A program made the position numbers and the translations under genes. A stretch of 64,000 bases of DNA from Alteromonas stellipolaris (GTDB taxonomy: Bacteria; Pseudomonadota; Gammaproteobacteria; Enterobacterales; Alteromonadaceae): assembly GCF_001562115.1 (NCBI RefSeq), contig NZ_CP013926.1:2914001-2978000 (forward strand). The letters run 5' to 3'. The notes under the pieces are model-generated. The model worked only from the letters and a program-made list of their open reading frames with translations, was not told the origin of the DNA and searched no databases. Shown in pieces: positions 28,133 through 36,754 of the stretch (within the stretch, counting starts at the first letter, position 1; each line of letters opens with the position of its first letter).

Positions 28133-28918
28133 TTACGAGTCGCTATCTGCCTTACCATCACCGTTGGTTTTCGTCGCAGTTGACGTACCGCTACTTGATG
28201 TTAAAGACTTCGTCGCCTGGGGCTTAGTTCCTGAAGCCTTAGCGGCAGTCGTTTTAGTCGCTGCTGGCTTCGATGCAGCGGAAGTCGTAGTGGTTGATTT
28301 CGCGGCGGCAGGTATTTTTGCCGAAGTCGATTTACTAGCCGTAGTGGTTTTACTAGCCGTAGTGGTTTTACTAGCCGTAGAGGTTTTACTAGCCGCTTTG
28401 GTTGCCGCAGCGGTCGTTTTGGTGGCAGGTTTTGAGGCTGCTTTAGGTGTCGCTTTAGCCGTGGGTTTTGGTGTCGTTTTTGAAGCAGCCTTAGCTGTCG
28501 ACTTTGGCGCCGCTTTTACCGGGGCTTTTGCAGTTGTTTTTGTTGGCGTTTGGGCTTTCTCTGCCGCTCGTTTCGCGGCAAGCAATGCGACTTGCTCTAC
28601 CAGTAAATCAACTTTAGCGGAAAGTAACGCTATTTGATGCTCTCTTTCAAGGCGTGCTTTTCCACCAGAAAGTAAGCTAAACAAAGGCGTAGACATCACC
28701 AACTGTTGTGCGCTATCAACAAGTGAAACTGGGTTAAATCGACGTTTCAACTCACCTTCGACTTCAGCGCCCTTGCGCTGCATAGCCTCAATTGAGGAGT
28801 GAGTATCATCAATTTTTTTACTTACTGTAGTAGCCGTACTCTCAAGTTGCGCTGATATTAAATCAGAACCTGCTGTAAGCCATCCAAATAAGGGTGATGA
28901 TTTGTGATTATTAGGCAT
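28133..28918 (-). CDS. Phasin-like protein with Lys/Ala/Thr-rich histone-like tail (PhaF/AlgP type)
   Basis: 261 residues in two parts. Residues 1-120 are helical, with a heptad segment ending LLSAKVDLLVEQVALLAAKR that matches the coiled-coil end of the neighbouring phasin. From about 121 to the end the chain is almost only K, A, T, P and S in TAKAAPK/TTASK-like repeats, the histone H1-like tail known from PhaF and AlgP. PhaF-type proteins link polyhydroxyalkanoate granules to DNA for segregation. The tail is coded partly by 18-bp tandem repeats. It lies 149 bp downstream of a phasin gene. No PHA synthase is in the window. Confidence 0.75.
   Translation of the reverse strand: MPNNHKSSPLFGWLTAGSDLISAQLESTATTVSKKIDDTHSSIEAMQRKGAEVEGELKRRFNPVSLVDSAQQLVMSTPLFSLLSGGKARLEREHQIALLSAKVDLLVEQVALLAAKRAAEKAQTPTKTTAKAPVKAAPKSTAKAASKTTPKPTAKATPKAASKPATKTTAAATKAASKTSTASKTTTASKTTTASKSTSAKIPAAAKSTTTTSAASKPAATKTTAAKASGTKPQATKSLTSSSGTSTATKTNGDGKADSDS
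28331..28396 (-). repeat. 18-bp tandem repeats inside the histone-like tail
   Basis: TTTACTAGCCGTAGTGGT recurs about 3.6 times, with one base change in the third copy and divergence in the last. Each unit codes for six residues (TASKTT-like) on the minus strand. Copy-number change by slippage would lengthen or shorten the tail in frame. Confidence 0.85.
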
Positions 28919-28946
28919 GTAACCTCCCGCTTCGAAAACGAATAGG

Positions 28947-29038
28947 GCAAGGTAGTTTTACTGTCGCATCGACACTAGCATTTGCGCTAACGCCTTTGTC
29001 AGTAACCGTACTACAAAAAACGACAACAACTACCTTGC
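28947..29038. repeat. Long-range inverted repeat between phasin genes
   Basis: GCAAGGTAGTT (28947-28957) and AACTACCTTGC (29028-29038) are perfectly complementary over 11 bp, with 70 bp between. The arms sit just before the start of the PhaF-like gene and just after the phasin stop. In a joint transcript they would fold into a closed loop between the two genes, which might set their relative expression. Confidence 0.6.
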
Positions 29039-29067
29039 TGAAAAATAGCAACAATAAAACGTGTGTG

Positions 29068-29427
29068 CTATTTATTCGCCGCTAACTTAGCTACGGCTTC
29101 CGTTAACGCGTCAATTTTTGCTGAAAGCTCTTCAATACGATGATCAGCAGGGTCGGTATCTAAGCCCAGTTTTTTACGTACATCTGCCACACGGTTTTCA
29201 ACATCATTGGTGGTCGACTTAAACTTACTACGCGCATCGTCTTCTAGCGTTTCACCTTTGGTTACTAAGTCATCAAACATTTTGTTCGCATCTTCACTTA
29301 GCTTTTCGTAACGACCTTGTGCTTCTTCTACGCTTTTTCCGTACGCGCCAAGCCCTGCTAGCCAAATTTTGCGAGCCATGTCTTCTGCTTCGTTAATTTT
29401 ACCTTTAATGGTATCAGTGGTTGTCAT
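29068..29427 (-). CDS. Phasin family protein (PhaI/PhaF N-domain type)
   Basis: 119 residues from ATG 29427, selected because AGGAG lies six bases before it. The open frame runs 14 codons further up without such a site. The sequence has the phasin core ARKIWLAGLGAYGKSVEEAQ followed by Y-E-K-L and FDDLVTKGE at about 17-55, then a heptad coiled coil (IEELSAKIDALTEAVAKLAA) at the end. Such proteins coat polyhydroxyalkanoate or other intracellular granules. Together with the PhaF-like gene it forms a granule-associated pair. The partner polymer is not shown by local genes, and neutral-lipid inclusions are an alternative given WS/DGAT nearby. Confidence 0.85.
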   Translation of the reverse strand: MTTTDTIKGKINEAEDMARKIWLAGLGAYGKSVEEAQGRYEKLSEDANKMFDDLVTKGETLEDDARSKFKSTTNDVENRVADVRKKLGLDTDPADHRIEELSAKIDALTEAVAKLAANK

Positions 29428-29518
29428 CGTCAGCTCCTGTGAATGTTCGATTACAGAATCACTATACAAAGCACAATTAGAAACCGCATACTAATAACAA
29501 TACAAAACCACAAAAAGT

Positions 29519-29911
29519 TTACGCTTGGGAATGAAATCCAATCATATTCCCTTCTGTATCAATAGCTAACGCAATAAACCCATATTCACCAATCGCCATT
29601 TTTTCTTTCTCAAGAACGCCCCCTGCGTCAACTACCCTACCCGCTTCAACGACACAGTCCTCACACGCAAAATAGACTAAGGTGCTATTTTTACCTACTG
29701 GAGCGCCCTCCATGTGAACTAGTGCGCCACTGGCGCCATAGTGCTCCATGTCAGAAGGGAACGTCATCATACTGAACGCGCCTTGTGATTTATCGGCAGA
29801 AGGGTCTTCCAGTGATTCTAAGGAAACCTTCAGTACGCTTTCGTAGAAAGCCTGCGCGCGAGGCATATCTTCAACATAAATTTCAAACCAACCAACGGGA
29901 TTACTGTTCAT
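29519..29911 (-). CDS. VOC (glyoxalase/bleomycin resistance) family protein
   Basis: 130 residues, a single vicinal-oxygen-chelate unit: VGWFEIYVEDMPRAQAFYES at the start, a central GASGALVHMEGAP and a C-terminal GFIALAIDTEGNMIGFHS. This fold binds metal or small ligands in enzymes such as glyoxalase I, dioxygenases and antibiotic-binding proteins. Possible ligands are Glu6, His50s region and His near the end. The actual substrate cannot be inferred. It stands alone between the phasin gene and the oligopeptidase gene, both on the same strand. Confidence 0.85.
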   Translation of the reverse strand: MNSNPVGWFEIYVEDMPRAQAFYESVLKVSLESLEDPSADKSQGAFSMMTFPSDMEHYGASGALVHMEGAPVGKNSTLVYFACEDCVVEAGRVVDAGGVLEKEKMAIGEYGFIALAIDTEGNMIGFHSQA

Positions 29912-29946
29912 AGCATGTTTCCTTTTAGTGTTAACAAATGCTAAAT

Positions 29947-29982
29947 GTAAAAAACAGGCAAACGCTAAAGCTTCTGCCTGTT
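29947..29982 (-). terminator. Intrinsic terminator of the oligopeptidase gene
   Basis: On the minus strand, AACAGGCA pairs with TGCCTGTT (29982-29975 with 29960-29953) around a 14-nt loop, followed by TTTTTTA. It is about 50 bp after the stop of the S9 peptidase gene. Confidence 0.75.
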
Positions 29983-30027
29983 CGATATGTCAGTAAAACA
30001 TAGTGATGCTAGCTTAAATCTCGACAG

Positions 30028-32214
30028 CTAGATTTCTATACCTGCCAGGTAAAAAACGAATGCATATTCTAGCGCTGTTGACTCAAAACGTTTGAACCGA
30101 CCAGATGCACCACCGTGACCAGCTTCCATATCTGTTTGAAACAACAACAAATTATCATTGGTTTTGTAGTCACGTAGCTTAGCTACCCATTTCATCGGCT
30201 CAAAGTATTGCACTTGTGAGTCGTGAAGCCCTGTGGTCACTAACATGTGAGGATAATCTTGGGCACTCACTTGATCGTAAGGTGAATAAGATAAAATATA
30301 GTCGAATTCATCTTTATTCGCAGGGTTACCCCATTCTGTATATTCACCTGTGGTTAAAGGGATAGTGTCGTCACTCATTGTAGTAACAACATCCACAAAG
30401 GGCACATGCGCAGAAATCCCCAAATACAGCTCAGGCGCCATATTCGCAATCGCGCCCATCAACAAACCACCCGCACTGCCGCCCATGGCGAACACTCGTT
30501 TAGGATCGGCATATCGCTTTTCAATCAGGCCTTTTGATACGTCGATAAAGTCGGTAAATGTATTAATCTTACTGTGCATCTTTCCGTCTTCATACCACTG
30601 TCGACCTAACATTTGGCCGCCACGAATATGTGCAATCGCCACCACGAAGCCTCTATCTACTAACGATAACCAACTACTTCTAAACGTTGGCTCAATCGTG
30701 GCACCGTAAGAACCATAGGCATATTGATAGAGTGGATTGGTGCCATCTTTGTTAAACATGTCGTTACGATAGACCAACGATACGGGAATGTCCGCTCCAT
30801 CTTCCGCTTTAATCATGATACGTTCAGAGGTATACGCCGCTGATGAAAACGTGTCAGAGACCTTAGTTTGTTTAAGGACCGTTTTATCAAAGGTGTTTAA
30901 GTCGATATCTACAATGCTCGCGGGCGTAGTTAAGGAACTATAGTAAATACGTAAAGTATCGGTATCTTGCTGAGTGTTACCTGTGAAGTAAGCACCGTAG
31001 ATAGGATCATCTGTAGGTATTACTGTGACTTTATCAGCTTTTAAATTGTGCGCAACAAGACGTAAAACACCCTCTTGCTTTTCTTTGACCACCAAAAAGT
31101 CGCCCAGCACTTCTATATCTTGAATGAATACGTCAGGATTATGGGCAATCACCTCTTCCCATTTGGACATATCATCGGTTGCAGAAGCTGGCGCTTTCAT
31201 CACTCGAAAGTTAGTTGCCTCATTGTTCGTCAGAACAAAGTAACTATCACCCGATTTTTCAATGCTGTATTCCTCATTTTCCCTAATAGGCAAGAATGGG
31301 ACTGGCGCCTTAGTAGGTTGGTTCGCATCTATTAAGGTCACTGCACTTTTGTCTGTGTGACTATGATGAATGTAAATCATGTCATCATCTTTGCTTTTAC
31401 TAATGTAGGTATAAAACGTAGGGTCAGTTTCCTCGAACACTAACGTATCGTCCGCTTGAGGTGTGCCAAGTGCATGACGATAAACCTGAAACCCAAGTAA
31501 GGTTTGCAGATCTTTTTTCACATAGAAAAGGTGTTTATTATCGTTAGCCCACTCTACTGCACCAGAGGTACCTGTCAGTTCGTCTGACAATAACTCACCC
31601 GTAGCTAAATTTTTCACAAAAATGGTATAAACGCGGCGGCTCAACGTATCTTCAGAATACGCGAGTAAATTATTATCACTGCTTACCGAGTAGTCACCAA
31701 TATTATAATAGTCATGACCTTCGGCCATCACATTCATATTCAGTAATACCTCTCCCTCTGCATCCATGGATGGTTTTCGCAGATAAATAGGGTATTCATT
31801 TTCCCCTGAGTACTCGGTGAAATACCAATAATCATTCTTTAAATAAGGAACCGTCGTATCATCTTTTTCTATTCGGGCAATCAGCTCTTCGTACAAGGTT
31901 TCTCTGTTATCTTTTAATGGCGCCATAACAGTTTCTAAATAAGCATTTTCTTTTTCTAAGTGCGCCAACACTTTCTCGTCTTCACGACTATCATCTCGCA
32001 TCCAGTAATAGTCATCATTGCGGACGGTACCGTGAGCCGCTAGCTCATAAGGAATTTTCTGTGCAACAGGTGCTGGAGTATCAGTAATCAATTTAACGCC
32101 TTGTTGTTTTTCTACTTGTGAGGATTGTTCCATGCTAGTGCTATTATCGCTGCACGCTCCTAGCGAAAGACTCGCCGTTAACGTCATGCACGATGCTATC
32201 CATAGAGATTTCAT
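30028..32214 (-). CDS. Prolyl oligopeptidase family (S9A) serine peptidase, oligopeptidase B-like lipoprotein
   Basis: 728 residues. A lipoprotein signal with SLSLGAC puts the lipid-modified Cys at residue 21, so the enzyme is probably membrane-anchored and faces the periplasm. Beta-propeller domain about 60-430, then alpha/beta hydrolase domain. The catalytic triad is visible: Ser580 in GGSAGG, Asp665 in TGLHDSQV and His700 in EAGHGG. It cleaves short peptides, by analogy after basic residues (oligopeptidase B) or proline. The conserved start YYWMRDDSR is typical of the oligopeptidase B branch. It stands as a single gene with its own terminator. Confidence 0.92.
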   Translation of the reverse strand: MKSLWIASCMTLTASLSLGACSDNSTSMEQSSQVEKQQGVKLITDTPAPVAQKIPYELAAHGTVRNDDYYWMRDDSREDEKVLAHLEKENAYLETVMAPLKDNRETLYEELIARIEKDDTTVPYLKNDYWYFTEYSGENEYPIYLRKPSMDAEGEVLLNMNVMAEGHDYYNIGDYSVSSDNNLLAYSEDTLSRRVYTIFVKNLATGELLSDELTGTSGAVEWANDNKHLFYVKKDLQTLLGFQVYRHALGTPQADDTLVFEETDPTFYTYISKSKDDDMIYIHHSHTDKSAVTLIDANQPTKAPVPFLPIRENEEYSIEKSGDSYFVLTNNEATNFRVMKAPASATDDMSKWEEVIAHNPDVFIQDIEVLGDFLVVKEKQEGVLRLVAHNLKADKVTVIPTDDPIYGAYFTGNTQQDTDTLRIYYSSLTTPASIVDIDLNTFDKTVLKQTKVSDTFSSAAYTSERIMIKAEDGADIPVSLVYRNDMFNKDGTNPLYQYAYGSYGATIEPTFRSSWLSLVDRGFVVAIAHIRGGQMLGRQWYEDGKMHSKINTFTDFIDVSKGLIEKRYADPKRVFAMGGSAGGLLMGAIANMAPELYLGISAHVPFVDVVTTMSDDTIPLTTGEYTEWGNPANKDEFDYILSYSPYDQVSAQDYPHMLVTTGLHDSQVQYFEPMKWVAKLRDYKTNDNLLLFQTDMEAGHGGASGRFKRFESTALEYAFVFYLAGIEI

Positions 32215-32352
32215 GATAGGTCCTTTTCCGGAAGATGATAAGTGACAAAACTTAACCCCAAAGTATAGGTAATTTTTAACGTTAATATAGGGTTAAAAAG
32301 CACTAATGTGACCAAACTAAGTACTAAATAGTTACAAGCTGTGTCTTAAAAC

Positions 32353-32377
32353 AAAAAAACGCCCTGAAGAGGACGTT
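32353..32377 (-). terminator. Intrinsic terminator of fadR
   Basis: On the minus strand, AACGTCCT and AGGGCGTT form an 8-bp stem (one wobble) around CTTC, followed by a T run. It lies about 70 bp after the fadR stop. Confidence 0.8.
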
Positions 32378-32445
32378 TTTGATAGTACTGAAGTAACTTA
32401 CGTATTTAGCTTAAGAGGAATTCGCTTCTCTCCACTGCCATTGTA

Positions 32446-33156
32446 TTAATCGACAATATCTTTAGGCATGCTGTCTCGCACTTGCTGCCAAACTTTACCA
32501 CTTTCAATACCATAGTCTCTTACTACTACAGGTACTTTATCGTGTCTTTCGTTTTCTGCAGCATCGAGCAGTTTAGCGTAATAGGCTTTGGCCACATCTC
32601 GCGCTTGCTGATGATCGAAGTAGAACCCACCAATACGTGAGTACATGCCCCTAAAGCCATTCATCATTAACACAAACACATTATTGTTTGATGCCAATGC
32701 TAAATCATGGGTCATTTGGTAATCGAATTGCGCAAAAGCAGCGCCGTCTTCTTCCACGTCTTTATAACGTGTAATAATCTCAGCAGATTCCTTCGGGTTG
32801 TTGCGAATTGCCCCTCGAATAAACACAGCACTTAAATTAGTACGCGCCGCTAAGAGGTTGTCCACTAGTTCAGGAATGCCCTCTTGATCAAGACGAGCTA
32901 AGGTTTCTAGAATGTTCAAGCCACAGCTTTCCCAAAAGTTATTCACTTTTGTGGGTTTACCATGTTGAATGGTTAACCAACCGTCACGAGCCAAACGTTG
33001 CAAAACTTCACGCAAGGTTGTGCGTGTTACACCAATAAGTTCTGAAAGCTCTCTTTCTGCAGGCAAAATTGTACCCGGCGGGAAGCGTCCACTCCAAATC
33101 GATTCAACAATATATTCTTCGGCAAATCCAGCGGGACTCTGCGCCTTATAAATCAT
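32446..33156 (-). CDS. fadR: Fatty acid metabolism regulator FadR (GntR family)
   Basis: 236 residues, the usual length. The winged-helix domain includes [20 protein letters not shown] followed by [17 protein letters not shown], and the C-terminal acyl-CoA-binding helical domain includes SIAFNN-like [20 protein letters not shown]. FadR represses beta-oxidation genes and activates unsaturated fatty acid synthesis; long-chain acyl-CoA releases it. Divergent arrangement with nhaB and nearby dsbB matches E. coli, which supports the call. A FadR-like operator overlaps its own promoter. Several targets (fadD, fadH) are in this window. Confidence 0.96.
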   Translation of the reverse strand: MIYKAQSPAGFAEEYIVESIWSGRFPPGTILPAERELSELIGVTRTTLREVLQRLARDGWLTIQHGKPTKVNNFWESCGLNILETLARLDQEGIPELVDNLLAARTNLSAVFIRGAIRNNPKESAEIITRYKDVEEDGAAFAQFDYQMTHDLALASNNNVFVLMMNGFRGMYSRIGGFYFDHQQARDVAKAYYAKLLDAAENERHDKVPVVVRDYGIESGKVWQQVRDSMPKDIVD

Positions 33157-33597
33157 AACTAATCGCCTGCACGTTATTGTTATTCTGCGACTGATTGTAC
33201 CAGATGCGCTTTTATTATCACAATGAAAAATCCCCTGCTAACAATTTTTGTTAACATTTCATTAAAATAATCCTTAAACCTTTGCGTTAATGGTTTTTTA
33301 TCACGCAAAAGCAGACTTACTTAACGCAATAAACTACATTGTTAGGTTGATTATCGACCTAACTTGAGTAATTCCGCTAACTTTCCTTTTATGGGGTCTG
33401 TGAATTGCTTTCTCAAGGTTGTAATATCATGTACGCTTAATTTCGGACTATTATAATGAAAGCAGCAAAACTGCCCGATTATCGACAACTTGCAATCACT
33501 TGCTCTCGATGAAAGTCAGTTTATGTTTGCAATAACCAGAAATTCAAAACGTAAAGACGCAACGTTAGCGCCTTTGTTGTAAAAGGAATAGGAACTC
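33157..33597. other. fadR-nhaB divergent intergenic region with hairpin
   Basis: No gene is seen. Besides the fadR promoter it holds a hairpin: GTTAGGTTGA (33341-33350) pairs with TCGACCTAAC-type sequence (33354-33363, one wobble) around a 3-nt loop. It is not followed by T, so it is likelier a protein site or untranslated-region structure of the nhaB transcript than a terminator. AAAAGGAATAGGA just before 33598 serves as the nhaB ribosome-binding site. Confidence 0.5.
33189..33223 (-). promoter_or_regulatory. fadR promoter with overlapping FadR operator
   Basis: On the minus strand, TTGTGA (33223-33218) and TACAAT (33199-33194) form -35 and -10 with an 18-bp spacer. Over the -10 lies ATCTGGTACAATCAGTC (33205-33189), which agrees at 13 of 17 positions with the E. 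coli fadB FadR site as I recall it (ATCTGGTACGACCAGAT). The site is 33-49 bp upstream of the start codon, a position fit for autorepression. Confidence 0.75.
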
Positions 33598-35181
33598 ATG
33601 CAAACCTCAATGATCTCGGCGGTCTTTAGTAACTTTCTGGGACACGCACCCAATTGGTATAAGCAAACCATTATCGCCTTTCTCATTATAAACCCAGTAT
33701 TGTTTATGGTTGACCCCTACTTGGCGGGTTGGACATTGGTGATCCAATTTATTTTTACTCTCGCCATGGCGTTAAAGTGCTACCCATTGCAGCCAGGCGG
33801 CTTACTACTCATTGAGGCCATGTTCATTGGGATGACAACGCCCGGACACATGATGCACGAAATTGAGGTTAACCTTGAAGTACTATTACTTCTGGTCTTC
33901 ATGGTTGCCGGTATCTACTTTATGAAAGATCTACTTATGTTTTTATTCACCAAGTTAGTGATTGGGGTTAAAAACAAAATGGTCTTGTCACTGTCGTTTA
34001 TCTTTGCATCAGCTTTTTTATCGGCATTCCTTGATGCTCTGACCGTGGTTGCAGTAATCATCAGTGTAGGTTTAGGTTTCTATTCTATTTACCACAAAGT
34101 AGCTTCGGGTAAAGAATTTCACTCAGATCATGACCACACGAGTGATGACGGCGTAGATTCACTAGGCAGTAATGATCTAGAAAACTTCCGTGCCTTCCTT
34201 CGTAACCTAATGATGCACTCTGCGGTAGGTACTGCACTGGGCGGCGTAATGACGATGGTAGGTGAGCCACAAAACCTTATTATTGCTGATAAAGCTGGCT
34301 GGGATTTCGTTGAATTCTTCATCCGCATGGCGCCTGTTAGCTTACCTGTTTTCGTATTTGGCTTATTAACCACTATGGTTTTAGAGAAAACAGGTTGGTT
34401 TACATATGGTGCAAAACTACCAAATTCAGTGAGAAAAATTCTTACCGACTATAGCGAGCATATGGATAAAAGCCGCAGCAAACGTGAAAAGGCTAAGCTT
34501 GTGGTTCAAGCTCTCATTGGCGTATGGTTAGTGGTTGGCTTGGCAACACACATGGCATCTGTAGGGTTAATCGGTCTTTCTGTTATTGTATTGGCAACAT
34601 CGATGAGCGGCATTATTGAAGAGCACGCGTTAGGTAAAGCTTTCGAAGAAGCTCTGCCTTTTACTGCTTTGCTTTGCGTATTCTTTGGTGTTGTGGCAGT
34701 GATTATCGACCAAGGCTTATTCCAACCCGTTATTCATTGGGTACTAAGCTTTGAAGGTGAAACTCAGATGGTGATGTTTTACCTCGCCAATGGTGTGTTA
34801 TCGATGGTGAGTGATAACGTGTTTGTAGGCTCTGTGTATATCACAGAAGTTACCGCAGCCCTGCAAGCTGGCCAAATTACCCGTGACCAGTACGATATGC
34901 TAGCAGTTGCAATTAACACAGGAACTAACTTGCCTAGTGTTGCTACACCCAACGGTCAAGCTGCATTCTTGTTCATGTTGACCTCTGCGATTGCACCTTT
35001 ACTACGCTTGTCGTACGGGCGCATGGTAATGATGGCACTGCCATACACCATCGTACTTACTATTGTGGGCTTGGTGGCTACCTATGTAGGCTTAGCCGAT
35101 GCAACCCAGTGGTTGTACGACATGCACTTAATCGAACATCATACCGCGACAGAAGCTGTTGGCGGTGCTGTTTCACACTAG
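33598..35181 (+). CDS. nhaB: Na+/H+ antiporter NhaB
   Basis: 527 residues, polytopic inner-membrane protein of the NhaB family, expelling sodium in exchange for protons, which suits a marine cell. The N-terminus ([24 protein letters not shown] region) matches the family, as do the internal [20 protein letters not shown] stretch and the late [16 protein letters not shown] and [20 protein letters not shown] segments, the last two probably lining the ion path. Divergent from fadR and followed 9 bp later by dsbB, the same neighbours as in E. coli. Confidence 0.96.
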   Translation: MQTSMISAVFSNFLGHAPNWYKQTIIAFLIINPVLFMVDPYLAGWTLVIQFIFTLAMALKCYPLQPGGLLLIEAMFIGMTTPGHMMHEIEVNLEVLLLLVFMVAGIYFMKDLLMFLFTKLVIGVKNKMVLSLSFIFASAFLSAFLDALTVVAVIISVGLGFYSIYHKVASGKEFHSDHDHTSDDGVDSLGSNDLENFRAFLRNLMMHSAVGTALGGVMTMVGEPQNLIIADKAGWDFVEFFIRMAPVSLPVFVFGLLTTMVLEKTGWFTYGAKLPNSVRKILTDYSEHMDKSRSKREKAKLVVQALIGVWLVVGLATHMASVGLIGLSVIVLATSMSGIIEEHALGKAFEEALPFTALLCVFFGVVAVIIDQGLFQPVIHWVLSFEGETQMVMFYLANGVLSMVSDNVFVGSVYITEVTAALQAGQITRDQYDMLAVAINTGTNLPSVATPNGQAAFLFMLTSAIAPLLRLSYGRMVMMALPYTIVLTIVGLVATYVGLADATQWLYDMHLIEHHTATEAVGGAVSH

Positions 35182-35190
35182 GAATTAGAC

Positions 35191-35718
35191 ATGCGTTCAG
35201 TAGTACATCGCATTAGTCGCTGGGCAGAGCACAAGTCTTCATGGCTTGTGCTTTTCGCCACGTCATTAGGGCTAGAATTAGCCGCTCTTTACTTTCAATA
35301 TGGCATGGGCTTAAAACCCTGCATTATGTGCATTTACCAACGTACTGCCATGTACGGCATTGTGTTGTCAGCGCTGTTTGTTTTGATTAAAAACAACGGC
35401 CTTACACGCATGGTAGGTTTTGCCGGTTGGGCAGTATCTGCCGGCTGGGGCTTTTTAATCGCTAAAGAACATATTGCTATTTTGAATGCGCCGAACCCTT
35501 TTTTCGCCAGCTGCGAAATAGTACCTAACTTTCCATCATGGCTTCAGTTACACGAATGGATACCTGCTATTTTCGCCGCACAAGGTGATTGCTTAGAGGA
35601 CAGTTGGCAGTTTCTTTCAATGGGAATGGCACAATGGATGCAAATCCTCTTTGCTGCGTACTTTATAGTATTTGCTATTGTATTTGCATGTCGTTTGCTG
35701 GATAAAAAACCCTTTTGA
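35191..35718 (+). CDS. dsbB: Disulfide bond formation protein DsbB
   Basis: Four-helix inner-membrane quinone reductase that reoxidises periplasmic DsbA. 175 residues. The first redox pair is Cys44-Cys47 (CIMC, followed by IYQR), the second Cys108 and Cys133 in the second periplasmic loop, which match the essential E. coli pairs. Hydrophobic helices at about 18-36, 50-66, 70-88 and 148-168. Arg after the first motif (QRTAMYG) is the usual quinone-linked residue. It is 9 bp after nhaB, and its stop overlaps the acetyltransferase start. Confidence 0.95.
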   Translation: MRSVVHRISRWAEHKSSWLVLFATSLGLELAALYFQYGMGLKPCIMCIYQRTAMYGIVLSALFVLIKNNGLTRMVGFAGWAVSAGWGFLIAKEHIAILNAPNPFFASCEIVPNFPSWLQLHEWIPAIFAAQGDCLEDSWQFLSMGMAQWMQILFAAYFIVFAIVFACRLLDKKPF

Positions 35719-36263
35719 TAGACCTTTCTATTTTGCCGTCAAGGCTCCCTCCTATCCACACAGAACAGGGGCCGGTGACAATACAGCGCATAGCCCCTAA
35801 GCATGCTGAAGCCTTATGTGAGGCTTCACAGCAATCTATTCACCATGTGAAACCTTGGTTAGGTGCAGCGCTGTGCCCAGTTACCCCTGCATTGGCGAAA
35901 CAATGTATTCAATCGATGGAGGCTGCGAGAGAGTCAGGTTATGGGTTAACCTACTTGCTAATGCACGATGAACGCTGTTTGGGCATGGGGATCATCAACT
36001 ATATCCACCACACCCATTTAACCGCGAATTTGGGTTATTGGCTTCGTTCAGACTCATGTGGAAAAGGCCTCGCCACTGCCATTTGTGAAGCGCTAAAGAA
36101 GCTAGCCTTTACGCAAATGAATTTACACCGACTAGAATGCCTAATTGAGCCTAACAACAAAGCCAGTTTGCGCGTGGCCGAACGTATTGGTGCTGAAAAG
36201 GAAGGGCTTTGCCGCAAGCGCATTTTCGGACGAGATGCGCTGCTTTACAGTATTACCGGTTAA
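35715..36263 (+). CDS. GNAT acetyltransferase, RimJ/RimL-like
   Basis: Up to 182 residues. The frame begins at a TTG that overlaps the dsbB stop (TTGATAG). A GTG at 35775 behind AGGGG is an equally good start that still keeps the whole domain (VTIQRIAPKHAEALCEAS). The acetyl-CoA-binding part is NLGYWLRSDSCGKGLATAIC followed by EALKKLAF, and the end LECLIEPNNKASLRVAERIG AEKEGL is the usual RimJ/RimL signature. Acceptor (protein N-terminus or small molecule) unknown. Its 3' end overlaps ycgN by 4 bp, convergent. Confidence 0.85.
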   Translation: MIDLSILPSRLPPIHTEQGPVTIQRIAPKHAEALCEASQQSIHHVKPWLGAALCPVTPALAKQCIQSMEAARESGYGLTYLLMHDERCLGMGIINYIHHTHLTANLGYWLRSDSCGKGLATAICEALKKLAFTQMNLHRLECLIEPNNKASLRVAERIGAEKEGLCRKRIFGRDALLYSITG

Positions 36264-36754
36264 TCTAAATCTTCCAACGGCCAAATAGCAATATAATCTT
36301 CGAAAGCATCTAAATCCACATCGGTTTCAAACACCGTTTTATTGCGTACAGACATGCCATTTTTGTGCATCACATGTTTCTTGCCCTTATTCAGCAACGG
36401 ATGCCAAGACGGCAAACCTCTCCCTTCATGAAGACGGCGATAAGCGCAGCTTGTGGGCATAAAAAAAATGTCTTTTAAGTTGGCTTTCGTCAGCTGAACA
36501 CAATCGGGCACAAGCTCAGTTCGCTTTGCATACTGGGTACATTCACATTTTTTCGTATTGAGCAGAGAACAGACAATATTGGTGTAATGAATTTGTTCAT
36601 TGGCATTGATGTAATCCGTAGGCGCTTGCGCTTCTTCGTTTTCATCATCAATAAACTTATGTAAGCAACACTTTGCACAGCCATCGCATAATGACTCCCA
36701 TTCCTTTTGGGTCATTTCTTCAAGGGTTTTGGTTTCCCAAAAAGGAGCAGTCAT
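36260..36754 (-). CDS. ycgN: YcgN family protein (UPF0260), Cys-cluster protein
   Basis: 164 residues, soluble. The Cys cluster CDGCAKCCLHKF near residue 24 together with later CSLLNTKKCECTQYAKR is the zinc/iron-sulfur-like set of the UPF0260/YkgJ families. The stretch FMPTSCAYRRLHEGRGLPSW is a YcgN hallmark. Function not established. Its start overlaps the last base of ycgM, so the two are coupled. The block ycgN-ycgM-mltB-ycgL mirrors the gene neighbourhood found in other gammaproteobacteria. Confidence 0.9.
   Translation of the reverse strand: MTAPFWETKTLEEMTQKEWESLCDGCAKCCLHKFIDDENEEAQAPTDYINANEQIHYTNIVCSLLNTKKCECTQYAKRTELVPDCVQLTKANLKDIFFMPTSCAYRRLHEGRGLPSWHPLLNKGKKHVMHKNGMSVRNKTVFETDVDLDAFEDYIAIWPLEDLD

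Noticed and set aside
28331..28396. Short regular repeats considered as a CRISPR array
   Set aside because: The 18-bp units are contiguous without spacers and lie in frame inside a coding region.
28122..28637. Hydrophobic Val/Ala-rich frame opposite the PhaF-like gene
   Set aside because: It is the mirror of Lys/Ala/Thr-rich repeat codons on the coding strand; no signal, start site or family.
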